This document shows, one piece after another, positions 1-11,940 of a stretch of DNA of 64,000 bases; positions within the stretch are counted from its first letter, which is position 1, and every line of letters starts with the position of its first letter. Both the position numbers and the translations under genes were made by a program. Under the pieces are notes generated by a model. The model searched no databases and was not told the DNA's origin. It saw only the letters and a list, made by a program, of their open reading frames with translations. The stretch lies in the NCBI GenBank assembly GCA_023313575.1, contig JAJTTP010000010.1, positions 1,178,001 to 1,242,000 of the forward strand, read 5' to 3'. The DNA is from Eutypella sp. D-1 (taxonomy: Eukaryota > Ascomycota > Sordariomycetes > Xylariales > Diatrypaceae).

Positions 1-166
1 CCCACTTCCTTACCGCGGAAAATAAAGAACAAGAAAAAAAAATACCGAAAGAAGAAAAAATACCAAACAGAAGGGGTATCAACCAGCCAACCGGTTATCC
101 GAACCAACCAACCAAGCCAACCTTATCAATCTATGAATCAAATAAAACGACGAAACGAAGAGTTTG

Positions 167-1584
167 TTATGTGGAGACGGCCATCGCGCCAACGAGCACG
201 TCCATGGCCGAGCTGTGAGTGCCCGCCGTGGCATTCACATAGGGACCGTTCCAGGTAATGCCGAGCTTGTTCTGGTCGTTTCGGTCCTTCTCCCAGATGG
301 CATCGGCGTTGGCGAGTATGAAGTTCCGGATCGGCTCGCTGGGCTTGGCGCGCTGGAGGTACTGTAGGTTCCTTATGAATACGCCCTTGAACTGGGAACC
401 ATCATCGCCGCAGTTCGGCTCACAACCCTCAAAGAGCACGCCATCCTTGCTTAGGTGTGTGATGGCGGCGGTGGCGATCTTGTTTGCCTCGTCTAGGAAG
501 GATGGATTGCCCGTCGCTTTGGACAACTCCACGAGACCGCCGAGCACAACACCCTGGTTATATGTCCATGTCTGCATCCCGTTATTCTTGCAGTTGTCGT
601 TGAGTCCGTCGTTGATTAGGTTGTCCTTATTGATCATCCCGCTCTTCTTGAACCAGTCCCACTGCCCATTGGCGATGTCCAGGTAGTACTGCTTCTTTGC
701 GGGAACCCGATTCGCCAGCGACGCGGCTACGGATAGGTAAAGCTCATTGGCGATGGCGTTGGTATAATTGACCGTTTTGCTCCACTAGCAGCCCTTAACG
801 TTAGCGTGCCGATTCTCGAAAAGATCGGCGCAACGAGCCGGGACCCATGTACCAAGAGACCCTGAAACGCACGGCAGAAGCTAGCCCTAAGGGAAACAGG
901 GAAACTTCCAAAACGGTATTCGCGGAAATTATCCGCAGCGAATCAAGCAGGAGAGATGCAAGGTTTCCGGGGGTCAAGAAATAAAAAAGAAGGAGAAGGA
1001 AAAATAAATTGGGGTGCGCTACTTACCAAAATCCCACCGCCGCATGGGGATGCGCCCTTCTTCATATCCTCGAAGATATCCTGGGCCTCCTGAAGATATC
1101 GCTGGTCCCCAAGGCCCTGGACCCCCAGGTCGTGGGCGCGAACCAGCGCCAAGGCCCACCAGCCCTCGTCATCGTAGAACTCGTTGATGAAGTTGTCAAA
1201 GCCGCGCGCCTCGAGATCTCGACGCTCGACGCGACTGAAGGACGAGATGGTCAGTCCCGTGGTGGCATCAAGGAATTTGCTGACGCGGACCGGCGTCTTT
1301 TGGGCTTGCTCGTAGGTATTCTGGATGACCTCAGCAAGCCCAAGCTCGCGAGCCGGGGCCGGACGGAGGACGGCGAAGTCGCCGAGCACTGTTAGGCAGT
1401 TGGCTGCATTCCACCAACCCGTGGTGTCCCATAGGCCCGTCTGGCGGTTATACCACGTCTGGAGGGCCTCGATACCGTCGACGGTACGCCCTTGATACTC
1501 CGCCGCGCTCTTGAAGCCAGCTTGCGAGGACAGCAAGAAAACCGCCCGTGAGGCCAGCCCACCAACGAAAGAAGCAGAAACCAT
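167..1584 (-). CDS. GH76 family alpha-1,6-mannanase-like glycoside hydrolase
   Basis: Two exons, 1584-1027 and 784-167, with an intron of 242 nt (gtaagt donor, ctag acceptor) that closes in frame to 391 residues. The joined protein reads through GGGIL into WSKTVNYTNAIANELYL, a typical GH76 core. The Asp-Asp pair in NEFYDDEGWWALAL (residues 138-139) matches the catalytic pair of GH76 endo-alpha-1,6-mannanases. WNAANCLTVLGDFA, the NQGV segment and the C-terminal GPY...HSSAMDVLVGA also fit the family, which cleaves alpha-1,6-mannan of fungal cell wall mannoproteins. The N-terminus is mildly hydrophobic and could be a secretion signal; no GPI-type tail is seen, unlike Dfg5/Dcw1. The start follows a pyrimidine-rich leader ending in acaaaacgaaac. 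It is divergent from the PL4 gene. Family assignment is firm; substrate and secretion are inferred. Confidence 0.88.
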
Positions 1585-1769
1585 GTTTCGTTTTGTTTTA
1601 CTGAACAGATAGTAGATGGAAAGGCAAGAAAGGTAGAAAGGGTAGAGAGGGATTAGAAAGGAAAAGAACAGGGTACAAATATGGGTGAGCTACGCAGCAG
1701 GATCGCCACCGGGGAGCAGTGGAAGATCCGTCGAAGCTCCATCAGAATGCGGCCGTGGGATGGATACAT

Positions 1770-1780
1770 ATTTTATATAC
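1770..1780 (-). promoter_or_regulatory. Candidate TATA box of the GH76 gene
   Basis: On the minus strand this reads TATATAAAA, about 190 nt before the GH76 start codon. The stretch between it and the ATG is rich in pyrimidines on the coding strand, as is usual for fungal leaders. Inferred from sequence only. Confidence 0.35.
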
Positions 1781-3232
1781 AAGAAGGGCATGATACATGC
1801 GGGCGTCTGAGTACGAAAGCATCGAGTAGGTAGGTACCTTCAGTCAATGGCGACCAATTGCCGACATGTGAATGTACCATTACCAGGGTTCAAGAGTCAG
1901 AGGAGGTATCCACAACTCCACGACCCTGTCACGGAGGGAAATAAAAGATTAAAGGAGATCGGGTGAAGGACCCCTGGCTATAAGCGCGTGTCAATGCCAT
2001 TTGCACACTGCCCGCTATTGACACACAACTACATAGGCTATAGTGATATATACTCCTTTCTAGCATGTACCGTCCCATGTGTATATAGATGCAATAGTGA
2101 CGGCAGGTAGTATTACCGGTAATATCTATGTAATTTGCCTCCCTCACCCCTCACCCTCCCCCCCCCCCGGCCCAGCAACAGAATGCACGGGATCTCACGG
2201 CACTCGGGGAAGCTGTTGGTGAAGAGTCATCCGTACGAAGCAAGTGAAGCAACCATTCCCACCGACCCTTCGGCTTTGTTCCCATGCCTGTTCCGGGGGC
2301 CAAGGGGGGTGTTGCATCGCGGCACCCGGTGATTGGTAAACGCGGTGTAGCGAGGTAGGGATAGACGCTGAAAGGACTGTCGGTATGCTGTGTCATAGAA
2401 TGTAGAGAAGAGACATAACAAGTCAGGCTACCAAACTAGTCCATCTCGCCTGCTGTTAGATTTGTGTGCACAATGCACTACAGAAACGGCCGAGGAGCTG
2501 ACGTGCATAATAGGGCAGCTGAGCCAAACCCCTGGCACTACTGTACTTATGCGCTGGCCGTGCCGCCCCGCCGCTCGGCTGCTATCGCCCTAAGAATGGC
2601 AGTTGACAGATGGCAGGTGGGTAGATTCACTGGTACCTTACTAGCAAAAAAAGGGGGGGTCAGGCGGCACGTTTCAAGTTGAGTTGGACTGATGGTTGGG
2701 TTGGTATCAGATCGGATTCCAAGACTGCCGCATTAAGCAAGTGGGGGCGACCCAATCTATGCAGGGCATTTTCATGCTTGGTACCGCAATACAAGTAAAG
2801 TGCGATGGGAAATGGGAAAATAAAGCCAGAATTAAAAATAAAATAAAGATAAAGATAAAGATTATAACTTGATAAGGTCTGTGACCTCGGCTAATTACAT
2901 CCAGCTTTGCCCTGTCTACATATACCTAGGTATCCTCCCAACCCAATTTCTGCAATCTCTGAGGAATGTTTAAAGCTCCTTTTTAGCCGTCTTATAACGG
3001 TTTATCTTAGGTACTGTCTATGTTATAAGTATGTACTCACGAATGTGGGGGTTCCATCATTCGCTCCCAAGCCCCTATATTATCTCCACCAGACACTTCA
3101 TAGCCGCCGTGATGAGCACCATCTACATACATGAGTAGGTGAGATAGTCAAGTAGTCTCTAGGGCTAGCTTTACCGCCAAACCGGTGTTATGTAACACAT
3201 AACTAAGTAAATCAAGGAACGATCGAGATCGG

Positions 3233-3255
3233 CCAGCGCCAGCGCCAGCGGCAGC
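3233..3255. repeat. Short CCAGCG/CAGCGC tandem repeat
   Basis: Three direct copies of a six-base CCAGCG unit followed by a degenerate copy. It is intergenic and has no visible function. Confidence 0.6.
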
Positions 3256-4927
3256 CCACGTCGCTGTCGAACTATCTGCGCCTCTCGGGGAATTTTTAAG
3301 CGCCCCCGTAGACCTGCCAACTGCTTACCGACTCGATTTCAGGTGGGCAAGTTTTAAGCGCGGCAGAGTACGTGGTACACGGCTCAGTAGCTTCACATTG
3401 TCTTTCGATCGACCATTTGGTTGGGAGACCCAGGAGACGCAAACAACCCTTCCGAATACATATATCCGAGCACAATAGAAACCCGGATTTTCTCCCCCTT
3501 TTCTCGCAAATTGTGACAAGAGGTGAACTCCCGATCCGAATAACCGATCAGACAACCCAGGGGCTTCAGGGGTCTTATTGGTGCGTGATATTGTGATACT
3601 TTTTGGTGATTTGAGGTAGTTTACCTTACTACATGGACGAGCCAACAATGTCGTCTTCAGCATGGCAATGAGTGTTGCAGTTATGCGTGCAAGTGCGGTT
3701 GTTGTCGGCATGCTGGTTGTTGATCTTTCTCTCAAGTTTCTCCTGTTGCATGGAACACAGGTTGACGATCGGTGACGATCGACAAGCCAATGCTTTAAGG
3801 TTAAATTCTTATTTTGCTCAGATACCAATTGCCGTTGATTTAGATCGGTATGAACCTGTGTAAGATCTTCGGTAACTCTCGCATGCTCGCCTCAAACGCT
3901 CTCATACGTCATTCAGCAAGTATTTCAATAATATGCAGGGCAATCGGACATGGCATAACACTTCGTTTCGATACTCCCCTACAACCCTATACGATGAACG
4001 AATGAAGAACGAGAGTGCGAAGTCACCGGGAATGCCCCGTCTACGCTCATAGGGCGAGCCAAACTCTGCGCCTCATAATGACGGATGCGCCATGGGGCCT
4101 GATGCCGTATCGGGACCGAGACTTGTCACCATAATCCATTCCTAGGTATATAGTCAAGATAGTCTAGAATCTTGAAGTCAGCTCTGGTACACGACTTCGT
4201 TGCACCGTGATGGCTTGCAGTATGGTGAATTGCCCCTTAACAGCTCGGCAAAGGGACTTCGATGTGATGGCCGTGGCTCGTCGATGCCGTCACGAGGCTA
4301 CATGCTCCAATGATTATATCCAGCCTTGAAAAGAAGATCGATCATCCTATCGGCGATCATAGCCGTCATCGGTTTGGTGGCCACGAGAACTCCAACAATA
4401 CACGGCAGTAGACCGGGTCTCATTCTGACTGATCATTGCACTCTTCAGTGAAAATGATATGTCTTTCCAGACTTTTTCGTTAAGTCGTTGAAGCTGGCTA
4501 GCTTGCTTGTGATTGATTGACAAGAATCGAGCCAGCCCAAGATGATAGGTAGAGGAGTTAGTCTTTCTCGCGTATCGAGGTTTGGGCAAATGTCTTTCAA
4601 TTTTTATTCCCGTGAAGATCCCGTCGGAATTCGGCGCCAATCTGATTCAACAACAGCCCGAGGCATACTCTTATTCTAGACTTCCAGGCCTACTAGTAAA
4701 AGGTCCAAGTTAGTCGAGATGGCTTCACACATAGCCTACCACCCGTTCCCTTATCTACTCAGCTTTGCTATCCAAGTTCATTGGCGCTACTCGCTAAATC
4801 TTACGCCGAGAACCGAGGTGAACATGATCTCTTTACAGGTGCTAATCTGAATTTCTCCGCAAATGTCTCCAAAACGGGGTGAAGCCGCCCATCCTTAATG
4901 CGCTGCCCTGGGCCTACCCGGCAGTCC

Positions 4928-5091
4928 GGCTAAGGGCCGCCCCCGCAATTCCCCGCAAAACACCAGCATTTCGGAGATGGCTACGAACTAGTGCCCACGT
5001 AGCATATGAGAGTAATATCCGCATCTGGGGTAATGATGCTCCCCCAATACGCACTCTCCGGGGCTCTGCCAGGGAAATCCCTGCCCTGGAG
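4928..5091. promoter_or_regulatory. Candidate carbon-control sites upstream of the PL4 gene
   Basis: Three matches to SYGGRG, the CreA/Cre1 carbon catabolite repressor consensus, lie at 5025 (CTGGGG), 5058 (CCGGGG) and 5086 (CTGGAG), all on the plus strand and 250-315 nt before the PL4 ATG. A GGCTAA, the XlnR/Xlr1 core, is at 4928. The motifs are short and expected by chance in GC-rich DNA, but clustered sites are common ahead of glucose-repressed pectinase genes. Inference only. Confidence 0.3.
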
Positions 5092-5338
5092 GGGGAAAGG
5101 GCACGCGCCACGACGGCCCTCAACATCCCGAGGTCGCGGGTACGGAAATCGCGATAGGGATAAATAAGAAAAAGAGAAATCTATAAGGCTGCGCCTAATC
5201 TTGTGCCATGCCAAGAGAACGTCCTCACTTATCTGTCGCGTTTTCATCACGTTGTAAAAGGGCTTTTGGGAACGGGCTTGGAGAGAAAGAGAAGGAGCAA
5301 GAGAACGCAGGGTGTCAAAAGAAGAAAGTACAGCAGCC

Positions 5339-8044
5339 ATGTTGTTTCTCCCTGAATCTGCCGTCACGAAGGCATCCGTCTTCCATCTCCTATTGTTCGG
5401 GGGTCTCGCAAGTCTTGGGTCTGCGAAGCTAGTCGCATCGGAGAATGCAACGCATCTCGTCATCGGAAATGATCATCTCTACGCGGGGGTGGAGAAGGCC
5501 TCAGGAGCCATGGTAACGCTCGAGCTTGATGGCCAGAACCTTCTCGGCACCCGAAATGGGTCTTTGGGCGCCTTCTACCTGGACTGCTACTGGTGAATAC
5601 CTCTCCTCTCATCCCCCTTATCTAAGGTCCCATATTTCCCTATTTGTTTGCAGAGGGCTTAGAGAGGAGCAGACAAAGTGGTTAGACGCAGTCAACTGAC
5701 TATTGGCAATGCCTAAAGCACCCCATCCGGCTTCTGGACGCCGGGGACGTCAAAACCAACGTACGAGCTCTACTCCGGAGTCGACATCACCGGTACACAC
5801 TATGGGGGCGTCCGGATGTCGGATACCTACACGGCGACGGGCCAAGTGCTCGAGCAGTATTGGTTCCTACGAGACGGCGAGACGGGGCTACACGCTTTTT
5901 CGCGCCTCGCCTACCACAACGAGACGCAGCCGTTCCTGCGTAACCTGCAGGAATTCCGCACGCTACTGAGGCCCAACAGTCCCATCTGGACACACCTTCT
6001 CACCAACGACGTCCAGCATGCCCCCCTGCCGAGCAAAGACGCTGTGGCAAACCAGGTCGTCGTCCAGGATGCCACGTGGTATCTCGGAAATACACCTGAA
6101 GACCCCTGGTACGTCCCATATCCCGCGCTGGTAAAGCCTGGGGAGTCTTTTGACGGTTCCCTATTCAAGCTAACGTTTGCATAGTATGTATTAGCTTTAT
6201 TAGCCTATGAGCCGGCTATTGCTCCCCTATACTTAAGTATTTCTGGGCAGCAATAACGTTGACCCACGGCCTTGCTTTTCACCGGTTATTATCGTACTGA
6301 TGTATAACAGACGTGCAACAGGAGGCCGATTACTTTACCAAGTATACATTCCAGGATACCTGGAGGAGTCACACCGCTCATGGCGTGTAAGTTTTGCATT
6401 TTCTAGCACCGCGACATTCTATCCGCTCACATGACTCTATATCTAGATACGCCGATGGCTCGCAGATCTCGGATGGCTCCACCTTTGGGATGTGGATGGT
6501 CATGAATAATCGGGAGACATACTTCGGCGGGCCGCTACATTCCGACCTCGTCGTGGACGGGATTGTTTATGACTACATGGGTTAGTGGCTGTGTCTTCAC
6601 TTGCTCGGCTCTTGCCAGAGTATGCTAACGCGTGTCGGTAGTCTCCAACCACCATGGCGATCAGACGGTATGTCGGGTTTCGAAATCATCGTTTTAGCGG
6701 ATAGTGCACTGACGCAATGCATATAGCCCAACATTACACATGGCTTTGACCGTACATTTGGTCCGGTAAGTTGTCGATCCTGCAGGGAGTGAAGAGGGGC
6801 CCCTATTTAGACTGTACGGTTATATGCGTACGCATATTGACATCTGCCGTGACTCGTAGAGATATGTTCACTTCAACCACTTCCCGGCCGGCACGGACCT
6901 GCTTAAGCTCCAGGCCGACGCGGCGCAGTACGCCGACCCCGAGTGGAACGCAGAGTTCTACGACTCGATTGCTGAGCACGTACCCAACTACGTACCGGGC
7001 TCCGGGCGGGGCACCTGGCGCCTGCGGGCGGCGCTCCCGGACGGCGCGGCCAACGCGATCGCCGTGCTCGCGCAAGATGGGGTGGACTTCCAGGACAACG
7101 TGCTCGACACCGAGGCGCTCCAGTATTGGGTAGAGATCGATGCGGATGGCTGTGCAGAGATCCCCCGGGTTAAGGCCGGCACTTACCGCCTCACCGTCTA
7201 CGCGGACGGCATTTTCGGACAGTACGTTCAGGATGGCATCAAAGTGGTAGCGGGCGAAGCCGGGACCACGGAGGTGAAGTGGGCAGAGGAGAGCGCGGGC
7301 GAGGAGATCTTCCGCATCGGCACGCCGGATAAGAGCAGCGGGGAGTATCGGCATGGGTACGAGAAGGACCCTTCGAAGCCGCTCCACCCCGAACAGTACC
7401 GGATCTATTGGGCCGTGCACGACTTCGTAGATGATTTCCCCGACGGCGTCACCTACCGGGTTGGCGAGAGCGACGTGGGGCGTGATCTGAACTACGTTCA
7501 CTGGAGCGCATTCGGTGGCTACGCGAATTCCCTCCGGTCAGAGCCGTACTATGGCAACGGCAACGTCAACAACTGGACGATCCTCTTCGACCTTGAGGCG
7601 CGGCAGCTTGAGCACAGGGAGCGCGCAACCTTCACTGTGCAGCTCGCGGGGGCCAAGACCGCCGCGGGCAACACGGACATATTCAACGCGTCCGAGCCGC
7701 ACTCGAATCTACGGTACACTGTCAGTGTGAACGGGAAGGACCTCGAGCCCTGGGTGATACCGTAAGTACCATTGTTCCGTGCAAGATTTCGACGGGGTAG
7801 CCCTATACTTACCTACCCACTTCCCTCTCTCAGGTATAACCAGAGCAGCTCGTGCGCACCAAGATCGGCCGTCATCTGCTACAATATTGGGCACAAGTTC
7901 GTCTTCGACACCTCGTCGGTGCTTAAGGAGGGTGGTAATGAGATCGTTCTGAGCCTGCCATTCAACGCAACCAACTATGAGAGTGCGGTGTTGCCGAACT
8001 CGGTGTACGTCCAGTACGACGCGCTGAGACTCGAGATAGAGTGA
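5339..8044 (+). CDS. Secreted rhamnogalacturonan lyase, polysaccharide lyase family 4
   Basis: This enzyme cleaves the rhamnogalacturonan I backbone of pectin by beta-elimination. Exons: 5339-5592, 5719-6183 (see caveat), 6311-6386, 6447-6580, 6642-6667, 6727-6765, 6860-7761 and 7834-8044, about 700 residues, as usual for fungal PL4. Residues 1-30 form a signal peptide (VFHLLLFGGLASLGSA core). PL4 blocks include GQVLEQYWFLRDGETGLHAF, TKYTFQDTWRSH, YFGGPLHSDLVVDGIVYDY and THGFDRTFGP; a central fibronectin-like region and a C-terminal carbohydrate-binding-like module follow. Caveat: the strong GTATGT donor at 6184 and the only acceptor (CAG ending 6310) leave the frame one base out and create TAA. 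A weak donor (GTTCCC, 6156) restores frame but drops about ten residues. The other junctions join cleanly. It may be a working gene with an odd splice, a one-base frameshift or a sequence error. Confidence 0.88.
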
Positions 8045-9444
8045 AGAAGTTACTTAGAGTAGGTGGTTTGGTAAATAGATAGGTAGCTCGCTCTGTTTTT
8101 TGCCCGGTCCAGACCGAACCGGAAACCCCTTCGGTTATTTAAGGATACAGTCTAAGTGACATCTTCATCTTCAACTCGCTGCGTCCGTTTCTGCACCGCC
8201 GTATTGCTCTTTTCGTCCATTATAGCCTCGTCAAAGAGATTGCGAATTAGGCGGCTGCGTCTTTGAAGTTATGAAGATGTCGTTACTTTAAGCAATGAAG
8301 GCGTCGTATCGCATTAAGGCGATGTTACGGGTGGTGCTGCGGCCAAGGCTTGTCGGGTCCCATGTAACCCACCTCCCTCTCTGGAGAAAAAAATACCCTC
8401 CTCGCCCTCGTCGGTTGTCGTATGTAAGCTTGCACCACCTATCGAATTTTCTCGAACCTCGTGCTGCTTCCGGCGCTGATCCTCCTAGGGATCTTTCCGT
8501 TTGTTATACAGAAAGTTTGCTCTGGGATGCATTTTCCCGATAGCGTTGCATACGCGTGCCGCACAACTTACCCAACCGGTATCAAGGTCCGTAATTCAGG
8601 GCTGCGAATGTTTGAGTACATGAATACGCCCCATGAACGGTTTGTTATCGTGAATAACCTAGTCCAAGACTATGCGGCCCTACCCCAGACCGGTGTGCCT
8701 ATACATAGATAAGTAGTTTGGAAGACCTGGGGTTAAACTAAATAGGCGGGCGTACTATGTTACCAAAGGAGGTATGGAAGTACGTAATTGATTACCTGCT
8801 ATCGCCGTACTATGGGTATTCGTCATCACTACTACGCCCGTAGGGACAAAGGAATGCAGACGAACCCCAACGAGGTGGAAACGATGACATATGCCAACGC
8901 CGACCGGATGGCCAACTGAATATATATTGGTGGTGGTGATTGCTGCCTACTATATTTTGTAGGTGTTATACCTAGTTATAGTCATTTATGTGGAACACCC
9001 GGCAATCCCGCGCGAGTTCTACAGGGAGTTGCTGCCATCGTCACTCGCTTCCTGTATACCATACCACCCATCAAACATCAAACATATTCACGATTACAGC
9101 AGGGAAGTCGTAGATTAACTGGCATTTTTGCTCAAGCTATTACTGAGTACTGATTACTCACCTTTATTATTGACTGTGTGCGACAAGGGTTACGTACAAA
9201 AGCTGGCTTCTAATTCCCGCTGCAATTTGCCAGACTCCCTGCTTTCTCGAGTGCTGAAACTGCGCTGAATAACGCTCCCGAACAACGGATTTATTCTCAC
9301 CTAGCTGTCACGCGAGTAAGATCCAGATCATAGTCGCATTTTCAAGCCCTTTTTCACCACAAAGCAGGCATATCCACAGCCAACCGACTATCAACAAGAG
9401 TGTAGGAATTTGACTTAAGCCACCCCATAACAACGCAAGAGAAA
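8045..9444. other. 1.4-kb intergenic region, PL4 to MOSC gene
   Basis: No supported gene. An open stretch at 8428-8712 plus has a hydrophobic run (LVLLPALILLGIFPFVI) followed by about 60 residues, but it has no in-frame ATG before that run and no family match that I recognise. The rest appears to be the PL4 3' region and the promoter of the MOSC gene. Confidence 0.5.
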
Positions 9445-10755
9445 ATGAAGATTACGGATGTACGTACCACCCCCTCTTCGCCATCTAACGCACACGAAGA
9501 GGTGCAACTAAAGCAGTTTGATCGTCGGTTTGATCTATTTCGTGCGATAAATGGTTGGTTAGCAGCTAACAGAAGAAAACACCTCGGCACCTAGCTATAC
9601 ATCTATCCCATCAAGTCCCTGCACCCGCTCCGGCTCGAGCGGGTCCGGCTGCGCCGTGAGGGCCCGGAATGGGATCGGCGCTTCATGCTGCTCAAGGTCA
9701 AAGAAGGGAACGGGGAAGACCAGGGCACGAGCTACGGGAACATCCAAGTGGTACGCTACCCGCAATGCACGCTGTTCCACCAGACCATCGAGGGCGACGA
9801 CATCGTCGTCACTTACCACGGAACCTCGGAAGGGGGAGGCGATGACGTGGCTAACGACTCGGCCCTGCGCGTGCCCCTGGAGCCGAGCCTGGAGGGCCTC
9901 GCCACTGTACCCGTCAATCTCTTCAACAGTCCTGCAGACGTGTACTGCATGGGCGAGCCGTACGATGCTTGGTTCTCGGCCCGATTCGGGTACCCTGTTA
10001 TCCTCGTGTACATTGGCAACAGTCGCCGGCCCGTGCTGGCGCATCTGCCGAACGAGAAGAGAGGGCCGAAGAACGATGTGCCGGCGCAGCAACAAGGGTG
10101 GCTATCGACACTTGCATCCTACGTTGTTGGTAATGGGCAGAAGCAGGCAGATGACAACCGGTTCCTAACCTTCAACGAGGCGGCGCCGTACCTTGTGACG
10201 TCACGTGCCTCACTGCGCGACCTCAACAACCGGCTACCGGATGGTGAAGATGCGGACATGGTCGTAATGCGGCCCAACATTGTCGTTGATGACTCCGACC
10301 CTACGCCATCACCAGGCGAAGAGGACCACAAAAGGAGTAGTGAACGACTTGAAGCCTGGGAGGAAGACTACTGGGGAGAGCTGAAGATATCGCGCTCCGG
10401 TGATGGGGCTGCTGATGGGGATGAAGACAATAGGCCTCAGCTGGTACTGACAGCAAACTGCGGACGCTGCCAGTCACTCAACGTCGACTACGCGACAGGC
10501 CGACCCGCGGAGGGGGAGCGGGGTAAGGTGTTGAAGAAGCTGATGGCGGACCGTAGGGTCGACCATGGGAACAAGTATTCGCCTATCTTCGGGCGGTACG
10601 CGTTCCTCAAGCCGTCGCCGGGCGGGGAGGGCGCGAACGACGATGATATCAGTCTCGAGGTCGCTGTTGATGATGAGGTGGTGGTAACGAGCCGGAACAA
10701 GGAGCGCGACTTTTGGAGCTGGCCTACGAAACCCACGAAGACTACGAAGGCGTAG
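9445..10755 (+). CDS. MOSC domain protein (mARC-like, molybdenum cofactor sulfurase C-terminal type)
   Basis: Two exons, 9445-9459 and 9595-10755, give 391 residues. The five-codon first exon (MKITD) joins LYIYPIKSLHPLRL, the classic MOSC N-terminal beta-barrel start, so the short exon is well supported. RRFMLLK follows (residues 31-37). The MRPNIVVD segment near residue 225 matches the conserved FRPNIVV motif, and NCGRCQSLNVDYATG carries the Cys region where MOSC proteins bind molybdopterin. The C-terminal IFGRYAFL block is also typical. Related enzymes are the mitochondrial amidoxime-reducing component and bacterial YcbX/YiiM; fungal members are mostly uncharacterised. An acidic insertion (TPSPGEEDHKRSSE region) precedes the Cys motif. 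Substrate and localisation cannot be read from the sequence. Confidence 0.85.
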
Positions 10756-11180
10756 TTGATTACCTATTTACCTTGCTATCCAACAACGCCAAATGAACCA
10801 CGCTATGCTTATACCCCATGGTTTGGTCTTGTTTTTTTGCCTGGCTTGGTGGTAGAACAGTGCAGAACAGCGTTTAGCTATGGCTAGGCGGTTAATTTTG
10901 GTTTGCGTTTGGAGCGACGTCCAGACACGATAACATCCTGACATAGTGTCCTCATGTCTGTCTACCTAGTTAAGTACCTACGCAAGTAGCTGGCAGCTTG
11001 CGAGGCATACAAGACATGACCATAGTCGTAATGCATTGGTTAGACTCTGGGGGAGGCCGGGATCCCCCCCTTAAAGGCAAACCATCAGATGCGAAATGAG
11101 GCATAGATTGCGATGCAATCGGAACGAGGCATGCGTCATGCGCAATTCACGTGTGCCGTAGACACTGGCGTCTGCTCAGT

Positions 11181-11210
11181 CTCGTTTCGTTTCGTTTCGT
11201 TTCGTCTCGT
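11181..11210. repeat. (TTTCG)n microsatellite
   Basis: About four TTTCG units followed by degenerate TCTCG and TCTCA copies. Intergenic. Confidence 0.75.
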
Positions 11211-11923
11211 CTCATATCGTCTCATCGCATCGTGTCAAGTAAGCAGTGAGGCGTCATGCACACGTAACGTGCAGCGCGTGTGCAGTTGTGGGCATTTTGG
11301 GAATATGCCTTGATGAGATGCGTATGTAAGTGCTCATACCATCGTAGTATATATGTGTATGCATACGCGTACGTATTTGCGTATGTGGCATGACATCTAC
11401 ATGAGAGACCAAGATGTTCGTTTTTCCTGGTCTGGCATCTGCACCTGTCTGTCTAACTTACCAGTCTTCCCCCCTCTTTTTCTGCCTGTATTGGTTCAGA
11501 ACCGGATCTGTCCAGGGAGGCATATCTGAACACGCATTTGTTTTTGTTCTCGATGCTGATCCCCCTCCTCTGGAGGCTAGAAGGGGGGCTCCAGGGCAGC
11601 ATCGCTCCTCCATCTACTCATCATCGATTTTTCATCCATCCACTTGTCCAGGGCCCATTGGAATGCCGGTAAGGTACGTATGTAGGCATGGCATATCCCC
11701 ACCATCCCCCCCTGCAGCGGTGACACGACCTATACTCATGCATAGGGCAGGGCGAGATCCATCGTCCTACCGGGTCTCAGGGGCCGTGGTGTAAATTAAG
11801 TGGTAGTTGGGCAGTTGGTCGGCTGTCTGACCATACACGTGCATTTTCAGGTACTCATGCTACCAGGACATGTAAGTAGGGCTGGCAATCACCATCTCTC
11901 TGTCTCATAGGCGGGTTACGTAT

Positions 11924-11940
11924 AGTTGTTGTTGTTGTTT
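11924..11940. repeat. (GTT)5 microsatellite
   Basis: Five GTT triplets in non-coding sequence. Confidence 0.7.

Larger units (their letters stand above)
1585..5338. other. 3.75-kb intergenic region between divergent GH76 and PL4 genes
   Basis: No gene can be supported here. The only open stretches are uninterpretable: 3325-3828 minus (about 167 codons) and 4347-4640 minus (about 97 codons from a TTG). Neither shows a recognisable domain. The region has AGGTA/CCTAGG-type sequence near 1829 and 2925, a C-run near 2159, a short CAGCGC repeat near 3235 and AT-rich sequence near 2800-2870. It must hold the promoters of both flanking CAZyme genes. Confidence 0.6.

Noticed and set aside
6803..7501. 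Long minus-strand open frame (232 codons) inside the PL4 gene
   Set aside because: Shadow of GC-rich codon use on the opposite strand; the plus frame has clear PL4 motifs.
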